Shown: one piece after another, positions 53,696-64,000 of the stretch | Layout of the letters: each line of letters starts with the position of its first letter | How positions within the stretch are numbered: the stretch's first letter is position 1 | Origin: Sebastes aleutianus | Taxonomy: Eukaryota > Chordata > Actinopteri > Perciformes > Sebastidae | DNA: 64,000 nucleotides | Reading direction: 5' to 3' | Assembly (NCBI GenBank): GCA_916700875.1 | Contig: CAKAKS010000066.1 | Span: 35,887,990-35,951,989, forward strand | The notes under the pieces: model-generated | Told to the model about the DNA's origin: nothing | The model's database searches: none | The model's input: the letters and a program-made list of their open reading frames with translations, nothing else | Position numbers and translations under genes: made by a program

Positions 53696-56600
53696 CTAGT
53701 CGGTATATTCTGCCACTATAGACAGCAGCACTGTGATGTCATCTGGTTTTCCTCCTGGACAGAGAACAACAGTGTCCCGTTAAGATGGTACTAAACCCTA
53801 GAAAATAATATAATAATTTAATAAAGCTCTACACGGAGACACGTACCTCGAACATTCAGTCCGTTGTCACAGGCAAACTGTGCAAAAGGCGACATGTAGT
53901 TGGGGTCGTAGGCCAGAACGTGGGCCTGCTCTGCGATGCTCTTGGCCGTCTGCTGGACGCTCTCATAGGTGGAGTTCTTTGGAGTAAAAACAGAGCAGGC
54001 GTTAAGTTACGTCTCGTTCCTCTTCCACCATCAAACCTGTTTTTATGCCTCAGTGTGACTCACCTTGAGTTTCTTCAGCTCCTGCAGGATCATGTAGTCA
54101 GGCATGTTGTCGAAGAGCCCGTCTGTGGCGGTGAGGATGATGTCACCCAGCTGGACGTCGAAGGAAGAGCTGTCTGCTGCATCGGGGCTGCAGACGCAGA
54201 CACAGTAACATCAGCCAGAGAACGCTGCAGTCACTGTCTCTGCTCTTTAAAGTCATTCAGGATTTATAATAGGTTTTGTCTCGCAGTGAAAACTAAACAT
54301 ACAAACTAAACCTCATCAGCCAGGTTGTGAGCACATGAATTCATCCTGTTTAAGCTTCTATCCCGTCTGACCTGGTACATTCATGTGACCTTCTAACCAG
54401 CTTCTCTTTCCTCGACTGGAGGAACAGCACATTACTGTACTGACAGAGCAGTGAGAGCAGCTACTGAGGTTTCATCTGGCTAACAGGAACTTCATCACAC
54501 TCACAGAGGAAGGACCCGGTCTGCTGCCTCGACTGCCAGTGTCAGGTTCACTTCCTGGAAAATGCCCATACCCTGCCGCACCCCCCCAAGCCAGTCCTGA
54601 CTGTTAGTCATTGCTAAGTGTCTGGGCTGCATCATGACACACTGAGCCAAAGCTCTCAGGGACAGCTTGTCCCGTCCTCTCACTTCCATGTTGCTGAAAC
54701 TGCAGTTCAGTTTTTGCCCAGCAGCCAGGTACAGCCACAGAAACACAGATGCATTATGGGTACCCATAGTTAGATACGGAGTATGAGAGACGTCTCCGGT
54801 CAGGTGTATGCATTCACTGGGTGAGCACAGATTCATCATCCATTGTTTAACACATCTATGAACCGAGGACAGAGGACGGACACGCTGGATGATTCTACCG
54901 TGAACGCTCTGAAACGTCTCATCCTCAGCTCTATGATGAAGATAATCCTCAGGCTCACAGCTATGAAGCCACGTTTCCCTCATGTCTAATATTAATACTA
55001 ATACATAGATGGACAAGCAATGAAAACTCAATACTCAATAAATACACTCGTGGCAAACAAATCCAGTAGAAAGACTAGAGAGGGTTAAGTAGCCCACATA
55101 GCATTCAAATACATATTCAGCTGCATGCTGAACACACACCTCGTCTCCCTTTCAACATGCTCCATCTTTGATCCTTCTCTTGTATACTGCAGTCGAAGGA
55201 ATGTTGTTAGCGCACTTAACTTTGACCCTTGCTCTCTTATCAAGTGGTTTCTACATTAGTGATCCAGGACCGGAAGCTTAATCTGCTGCTGCACTCGGTG
55301 GAAATCCATCCCAGTAAATCCTTCAACTAAATGACTAAAATGAAAAAGAAAGAATCACATTAAATCCTCAACCACTGAGAGTGATGACCAGACTGAAGTT
55401 AATAAGAAACTAGAACAGACCTCCGCCAAGGCAGGTTTCATCTAGTCACTGCTGGTGCATGATTGGCTGTGGACTCTTCAGTGTGTCCATCAGCCCACTA
55501 AGACTTTGACCCAGTAAGAGGGACAGCTTGGCAAACATCCAGCGCTCGCCCTGCACTCTACTGACATCTACTGACGTCTACTGACGTCTACTGACGTCTA
55601 CAGACGTCTACTGACGTCTACTGGCGTCTACCGACGTCTACTGTGCTGCACACGGTGGCAACGAGACCTGGCGATAACAAGACCCGGCAGCACATGAGCC
55701 CCTCTGTTATGTCTGCATGTCCTCTGCATGCTGCTTCATCACTCCACATGTATGGTCTCTTCTCTATCAACCATTCCATTAAGTATTTACAGTATGTCCC
55801 AAAACACACCGAGTCAGATGTCCTGCCTGTCGGGTGTCTCACCTGTCACTGAGGACGGCTCCTTCAGCCCCCGGGGGGGCGATGGACAGCTGGAAGGGCG
55901 TGTTGAAGTAGTGCTGCTGCTCGTCTGAGCGGTGGACCACCTCCCCTCCCCGGACCACCAGGAAGCCCGAGTCTCCCAGGTTGGCTGTGTGCAGCCGGTG
56001 ACGCTGCCGGTCCAGAACCACAATGCAGGCCGTGCTGCTGCCTGCACACGCACACGCACACGCACACGCACACGCACACGCACACGCACGCACGCACGCA
56101 CGCACACGCACACGCACACACACACACACAAACACATTTCCATTTAAATGCAAATGTTAAGCAAAGGTTTGAAATATCCTAAAAATCTCAGGTTGTGCCT
56201 CATCAGCCTGGTGGAGGTAAATCTAACAACTACACCACAAGACATTCATGACAAAACTAAAAAGTAATGCAAGAATTCACATTTTGGAAATGAATATTTC
56301 TTGCATGTTGTTTTAAAATGAGACTAGATGTGTTTGGCAATATTCTCATGCAGGCTGCAACCATGTCAAGCTGTTTGACTGTTTGACATTTAGCTTTTCT
56401 ATTTTAATAAATCATTTCTAACAGTGTTTTCCTCATGACTCTCTACAGCTCCAGAGTTTAGAAGAGTCCTCTGTGTTTATGGAAAGATCCCCATCTAAAG
56501 ACTGATTAATGAGGGAAGCCTGAATACACAAACACGGCGTAACACCATCAGGGTGGCGGTTTTAGGAACGTTTGGCGCTTCGCCATCAAGGGAAACATGA

Positions 56601-59118
56601 GCTGGTGGAGCAGGCGGACAGCGTGCGGCCACACCCTGCTGCTGGTGATTCATCTGGATCACCAAAATATGCTCTCTGGGATCAACCTTGAAAAGAACTC
56701 GCGCACTGTGACTCACTGCCTCGGTTTTCTCTGTTTTCTCTCCAGCAGCACAATCACAACCACACATTCACTCCCTTTGAAGGAGCAGCACAATGCCATG
56801 TTGTTCCTCTGCTGCACATGTGATGAAGGGCTGGACAAGTACTGATCTGATCCTAAAGCATGTACTCACTGATGGTACACGTCGGGTCATGCTTTGTTGT
56901 TGTTGGGAAGCGCTGAGAAGGAGGAAAGGGATTGTGGAAGTGAACTGCAAGGGGCAGGTCCGGACTCGGGACATTCCCAGGACTTTTAATGGGATCTGGC
57001 TGCTCTGACTCATGATGGAAACATCTCCATCCAGCCACCACTAAAGTGAACAGGCGGAACAAACAAGTGAACCCGAAGCAGAGTACTCCGATACACAGCG
57101 TACAGTCCAGCAGAGAGCATGGCAGGGATCTGAATGAGCTTTTAAACAAGGTGAGAGGCAGCGAGCAGGAAACCAGGAGACACCTGTCAGACACAGACAG
57201 GGCCGTCTTCTATTCAACTAGATGGGTTAATCCCATCTAGTCTACTATGATGGGTTAATCCCATCTAGTCTACTATTCAACTAGATGGGTTAATCCCATC
57301 TAGTCTTGTATTCAACTAGATGGGTTAATCACATCTAGTCTTCTATTCAACTAGACTGGTTAATCCCATCAGCTGTACAGGAATGGCCCATTATACAGCG
57401 TCCATCCTAGTGCTACCACTGATGGCCCGAGCATGATGTTTCTCTGGGTATGAACAGGAATATTCATTCAAGGATTGTATAATGCACTGATAGGATGTGT
57501 ATTTAGGGGATTTTGACTCTCTGTGGGAACACTGGGATCCTCCCAGTGTCTTCAGTGGTTTTACTGGACTCACCCAGCAGTGGCACTTTGTTCTGCAGCA
57601 GCTCGTAATAGCCGCTGGTGAGGACTCCCACCGGGTTACTGGGGACGAAGCGTCCTTCCTTCACCAGCCTCTCACACGTCTTCATCAGAGTACCTGAAAA
57701 CTGGGACGGGTCGACTCCATAGTCCCGCCAGCCCCCCACGCCGTCTGCTATACCTGAGAACAGACAGACAGACAGACGCATTTTAAATGACTGAAACTAA
57801 GAACACTCCAACAAGTCCCTCTTCCTTCAATAATATACTGGATGCACTCTGCATGGTGCACAATGCTGCTTTTTACAATAGAATTCCTTCATTGTTATTG
57901 CACAGAGTACAACGACGTTAAATAGGAATCCTTACGGTGCACATGCACTATTACAGTAGTAATAAAAATAAAGAATATATATAATAAATAGAAAATATGA
58001 CCTATAAAAACATTAAAATATTGTACATTGCTGAGTTGTATTGGCTCTATATTCAAGTAATTAATAAATACAGGAATAATCATGTACAAAGGAATAACTG
58101 AGGTGCAGTTGGCTTCTAAACCACTGTAGTTCTGTGTATGTACTGTATATATACATACAAAGGGTGCAGTTGAAATGTAAAAACATAATGTGAAGACAAA
58201 GTAGCTGTAACTGTAAGTACTGTAGTGCTGATATTATTGTAGACAGACAGTCGGACGGTGTCAGTAGACTTGTTCCACAAGTGAGAAACAAGAACAACGG
58301 CATGCAGCTGCACAATAAATAAAAAAATGGACACTTTCACCAAGATGAAAAAAGGAGGACATGGAGTCCAGAAACAAGACATGAAGGAAACATCACAGAA
58401 GGAATAAAACCGCCTCCGTCAGTCACGGTTTCAGTTACTCCTGATTATGTCCAGAGAGTCTGTCCCATCATTACACTAGTTAAGAGTTCTTTCACATAAT
58501 TAAACAGACAGATGTTTTATATACACTGTAGTTCAGTGCATTCAGGCCTACTGATAATATATTTATATTATGAAAAATAAAATCTACAATTCCCCAAAAT
58601 CATAAGAATCTGCCGAGTTCCATCCTTCATGAGTCTTTGAGTAGAAACATGATCTGCTGTGTAGGTTAATAATAAGACATCTGGTTCCCACAGGAGCTTC
58701 TGGTCGGGTCAGGAAACTTTAGTCTTATAACTCCCAGGACCGACCATACAAGGACGGCCCCGTGGGTCTCCTCAGCATGAGCCAGAACAGAACTGAGGAC
58801 CAGGCCTGCTGCTCAGAGCACCAATCACACCTTCAATAACAAGCTGGTGGGACTGGATGTCCTCATTCCTACGCTCTTCATCAGTTTTAATCAGGTTTAC
58901 AGACAGACAGACAGACAGACAGCCTGCAGACAGACAGACAGACAGCCAGCCAGCCTACAGACAGACAGACAGCCTACAGACAGACAGACAGCCTGCAGAC
59001 AGACAGACAGACAGCCTACAGACAGACAGACAGCCAGCCAGCAGACAGACAGACAGACAGACAGACAGCCAGCCAGCCAGCCAGTCTGCAGACAGACAGA
59101 CAGACAGACAGACAGCCT

Positions 59119-59149
<31 letters not shown>

Positions 59150-59153
59150 GCCT

Positions 59154-59184
<31 letters not shown>

Positions 59185-59501
59185 GCCTACAGACAGACAG
59201 ACAGACAGACAGCCTGCAAACAGACAGCAGACAGACAGACGGCAGACAGGCAGACAGCCTGCAGACAGACAGCCTGCAGGCAGACAGACAGCCAGCCTGC
59301 AGACAGACAGACAGACAGCCAGCCAGCCAGCCAGTCTGCAGACAGACAGACAGACAGCCAGCCTGCAGACACAGACAGACAGACAGCCAGCCAGCCAGCC
59401 AGCCTGCAGACAGACAGACAGCCTGCAAACAGACAGCAGACAGACATACAGACGGCAGACAGGCAGACAGACAGATAGCCTGCAGACAGACAGCCTGCAG
59501 G

Positions 59502-59534
<33 letters not shown>

Positions 59535-59984
59535 AGCCTGCCTGCAGGCGGACGGACAGACAGACAGACACTGACTGTGTGAACCCAGGAGGTTCGGGGG
59601 AAAACCTTACCCAGGATAAAGAGGATGTGTCTCAACAGTTGGGCTAGTCTCTTCCATGAGCTCTCTCACCTGTATAATATTGTTATTGGTTTAAGGTATT
59701 TCATCGGTCTGATAAAGGGGGTGACCTTTGACCTCCCAGGTATACAGGCTGATGTCCTGGTTAATGGTTGTACACTCACCTAAAACATCGGCGGATCTGT
59801 GTCGGGCGATGAAGCACGCGTCGTCCCCGTAGCACATGCCCTTCTTCAGGATGCCTCTCCGGAAGTCCTTCCCGAAGCCGCAGCTCGCGCTCACCAGGCT
59901 GTAGTCACGGCTGTCGGTCTGAGAGAGTCCGCCGATCACAGCTCTGGCTACCAGTCGACCGTAGGACAGCACGGACAACATCAC
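53696..59984 (-). CDS. pptc7: mitochondrial PP2C-type phosphatase PPTC7 (complete, six exons)
   Basis: Exons, 5' to 3' on the minus strand: 59984-59780, 57753-57574, 56041-55843, 54187-54064, 53976-53847 and 53754-53696. They total 897 nt, 298 residues plus TAG. PPTC7 is a metal-dependent Ser/Thr phosphatase of mitochondria linked to coenzyme Q synthesis and mitophagy control. Metal-binding and catalytic motifs are intact: YGDDACF (51-57), ADGVGGW (70-76), ANLGDSGFLVV, TATDGLFDNM and the final GGKPDDITVLLSIVAEYTD. The N-terminus (MLSVLSYGRLVARAVIGG) is basic-amphipathic, fitting a targeting peptide. All junctions are GT-AG and in phase. Introns carry many satellites. It converges with rad9b. 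Confidence 0.96.
54501..55031 (-). other. 176-codon open frame in pptc7 intron 3
   Basis: Long for non-coding DNA and non-repetitive: MSFHCLSIYVLVLILDMRE at the start and ALAQCVMMQPRHLAMTNSQD near the end. I recognise no domain. There is no splice link to pptc7, and it lies on the same strand. It could be chance, an unannotated exon or a remnant of a mobile element. Confidence 0.2.
55041..55551 (-). other. pptc7 intron, nothing recognised
   Basis: Non-coding intronic sequence without recognised repeats. Confidence 0.45.
55552..55643. repeat. 10-bp tandem repeat of CTGACGTCTA
   Basis: About nine units of CTGACGTCTA with single changes (CTGACATCTA, CAGACGTCTA, CTGGCGTCTA, CCGACGTCTA) in pptc7 intron 3. 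Confidence 0.95.
56042..56132. repeat. (CACACG)n/(CACG)n microsatellite next to pptc7 exon 3
   Basis: Starts immediately upstream (minus sense) of the exon 3 acceptor, so the splice site and its pyrimidine tract are made of GTGTGC repeats. ORFs across it are artefacts. Confidence 0.93.
56140..57209 (-). other. pptc7 intron 2, mostly unassigned
   Basis: AT-rich then GC-richer non-coding DNA. Several 70-110-codon frames on both strands (56495-57194) overlap one another without domains. Confidence 0.4.
57210..57370. repeat. tandem array of palindromic units
   Basis: About five units built on the arm ACTAGATGGG, loop TTAAT and inverse arm CCCATCTAGT (first at 57217-57241), spaced about 35-55 bases apart by TCTATTCA-like linkers. 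Some arms are mutated. Confidence 0.9.
57754..58896 (-). other. pptc7 intron 1, 3' part
   Basis: AT-rich; short GACAGACAGA run by the exon 2 acceptor (57761-57777). Nothing else recognised. Confidence 0.45.
58897..59573. repeat. (CAGA)n-based satellite with CAGC and TGCA/TACA interruptions
   Basis: About 680 bases of CAGA runs punctuated by CAGCCTGCAGA, CAGCCTACAGA and (CAGC)n. It is stop-free in several frames on both strands (DRQTDRQ and VCLSVCL types; up to 266 codons), which are artefacts. It lies in pptc7 intron 1. Confidence 0.97.
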
Positions 59985-60420
59985 CTACCGGGACACACCA
60001 GCAGCTCCTCCACACGGACCGGCAGAGCTAGCTAGCCCTGCTAGCCCAGCTAGCTTAGCTGCGATGGAAGCACACAATGTTGAGCTGCTAGTTAGCTAAC
60101 CATGGAGCTAACGTTAGCCAGACAGACCCTGGAGCCGCCGACAACAACAGCCGCCCGACACACACACACGCTCAAAGCCCTCCTGATGCTGATGGTGTCC
60201 GGATCAATGTTCAGGGAAAACAGCCGCCTGCTCCGCTCCAGAAGAGCCGGGAAGTGACGTAATGCTGCTCCTCGGCCATGGTGTCGGTCCAGTCCGCCTT
60301 CACTCTCTTCACAACCCAGAGTGTGTGTTAGTGTGAAGCAGCTGTCTATGGACTCACACACTGTAGAGTACACACACACACGCTCCGCTCGGTCTTGTGA
60401 CTGCTCTGACGTCACACACC
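59985..60420 (-). promoter_or_regulatory. pptc7: pptc7 5' UTR and promoter region
   Basis: Region upstream of the pptc7 ATG (59982-59984). It has repeated GCTAGC/AGCTAG motifs at 60025-60060 and moderate GC content up to 60250, then CA-rich stretches. Assigned by position only. Confidence 0.4.
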
Positions 60421-61392
60421 ATTACGCAAGCCACGCTTCCTAATAAGGGCATACGGACACTTCAAGTCAGCTGTGATCTTATTTATACGTAACACCACAA
60501 CGCGCACACATGTTTCAATGTTAACGTGAAATAATCAAACAGATAAACAGAGAAAAATACCATCAGACAAGTCCTGTAAATACATTATTTAATAAAATAT
60601 GCTCCTTCACAGCTCTGGGACAAACTGACTGGATCTATCTTCATCTTCTGTCTCCCCCTGGTGGGTGCTGCCCGGTCTGGTGGGCACTGCCCGGTCTTAG
60701 GTAACAGCATGCGCTGCATTTACAAATGTATTTCAGTTTTATTGTGATTTTTAAAAACACACGACAACTCAGATCCACTTCTCCCCCTAAAATACACTCA
60801 AAGTTTATTAGAAAGATTTAGACATTACAAGAGTGCCTCTTTATTCATTTCATTTAGCACAAGACTTGTTTAAAAATGCGATGATGCAGTGAAGTCGATG
60901 TCCCGCGACACCGACCGTAAATAAAGTTTTACAGAAGTAAACAGGTGTTTGTGACTATTGGTTTTATAGCCATTAATAGCCATTAATAGCCATTCATAGT
61001 CATTAATAGCCATTCATAGTCATTAATAGTCATAACTGACAGTGAGAAAAGATGACAAATGGATAAGAAATGAAAGAAACTGGAAAAGTTGTGCACAGCT
61101 TCAAACAAGGCATTCCTGTGCATACGTAGCCGTACTGTTAAATTTTTCCTGATTGAACAGTCATATGTGGCAAAAAGACTAGCTGCAAAATGGAGTGCAA
61201 AACACCTGAGGTTGTCATGGTGACATATCAATTTACCCCTGTGGACAAAACAATGAAATATTCTGCTTTCATCGGCTAGGAGTGAACATCTTTTCAGTAT
61301 TGGCAGCATGAAGGATAACCAATCCTTCGAATGCAGAAGACGAAAGCAGAACAGAGGAGTGAGTCTGCGGCCATCTGTACCTCCCCCCTCCC
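60421..61392 (-). other. ppp1cc: ppp1cc 3' UTR and intergenic space
   Basis: Minus-strand AATAAA candidates lie at 60840-60845 and 60804-60809. A short 11-12-base repeat (AATAGCCATT, CATAGTCATT) lies at 60970-61032. Other ORFs, including 137 codons at 60983-61396, run through the repeat and UTR and look non-coding. Confidence 0.5.
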
Positions 61393-63976
<2,584 letters not shown>

Positions 63977-64000
63977 CTGCAGGACAAAGAGAAATCAATG

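Noticed and set aside
55643..55852. Possible extra pptc7 exon next to exon 3
   Set aside because: pptc7 exons already join in phase without it and it has no family similarity.
55814..56153. Cys/Val-rich minus ORFs of 87-109 codons
   Set aside because: They extend the real pptc7 exon 3 or its shadow frames into the CACACG microsatellite.
58847..59647. Plus-strand ORFs of 266 and 241 codons and minus ORFs up to 172 codons
   Set aside because: Encoded by (CAGA)n satellite only; low-complexity in every frame.

Overview
This is vertebrate nuclear DNA, almost certainly from a ray-finned (teleost, probably percomorph) fish. The genes are split into short exons with GT-AG introns and encode close relatives of human proteins. 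The spaces between them hold typical fish repeats: tRNA-derived SINEs, LINE 3' ends with short simple tails, DIRS and Tc1 remnants, hAT-type and TTAA-flanked non-autonomous elements, and many micro- and minisatellites. There is no prokaryotic, phage or CRISPR content.

Seven protein-coding genes could be assembled exon by exon, with matching splice phases throughout. In order they are: arrdc1 (+, 3' part, 2798-19253), anapc7 (-, complete, 11 exons, 565 aa, 23468-27853), ube2g1 (+, complete, 169 aa, 30380-34736), a FAM216A-like gene (+, complete, 177 aa, 37526-40549), rad9b (+, complete, about 381 aa, 41119-50876), pptc7 (-, complete, 298 aa, 53696-59984) and ppp1cc (-, last five coding exons, 61393-63976). 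From memory of the human map, ANAPC7, FAM216A, RAD9B, PPTC7 and PPP1CC all lie in 12q24.11, so this looks like a conserved synteny block. ube2g1 sits inside it, and several genes I recall from the human block (ARPC3, GPN3, VPS29, TCTN1, HVCN1) are not seen here.

The genes do not form an operon. They cover arrestin-type trafficking and vesicle budding (arrdc1), ubiquitin transfer for the cell cycle and ER quality control (anapc7, ube2g1), DNA-damage checkpoint (rad9b), and protein dephosphorylation (pptc7, ppp1cc). arrdc1/anapc7 and rad9b/pptc7 are convergent pairs, and anapc7/ube2g1 is a divergent pair.

The main non-genic structures are: an 8.3-kb arrdc1 intron packed with transposon remnants including a DIRS pol fragment; a 1.4-kb 22-bp minisatellite in ube2g1 intron 1; a 1.2-kb 29-bp minisatellite in rad9b that re-iterates a 3' splice-site-like sequence up to the real acceptor; two Tc1 relatives, one with very long inverted ends; two hAT-type insertions with clean 8-bp target duplications; and a head-to-tail pair of TTAA elements sharing one TTAA. 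I found no clearly novel biochemical system. The most interesting items concern splicing and genome architecture.
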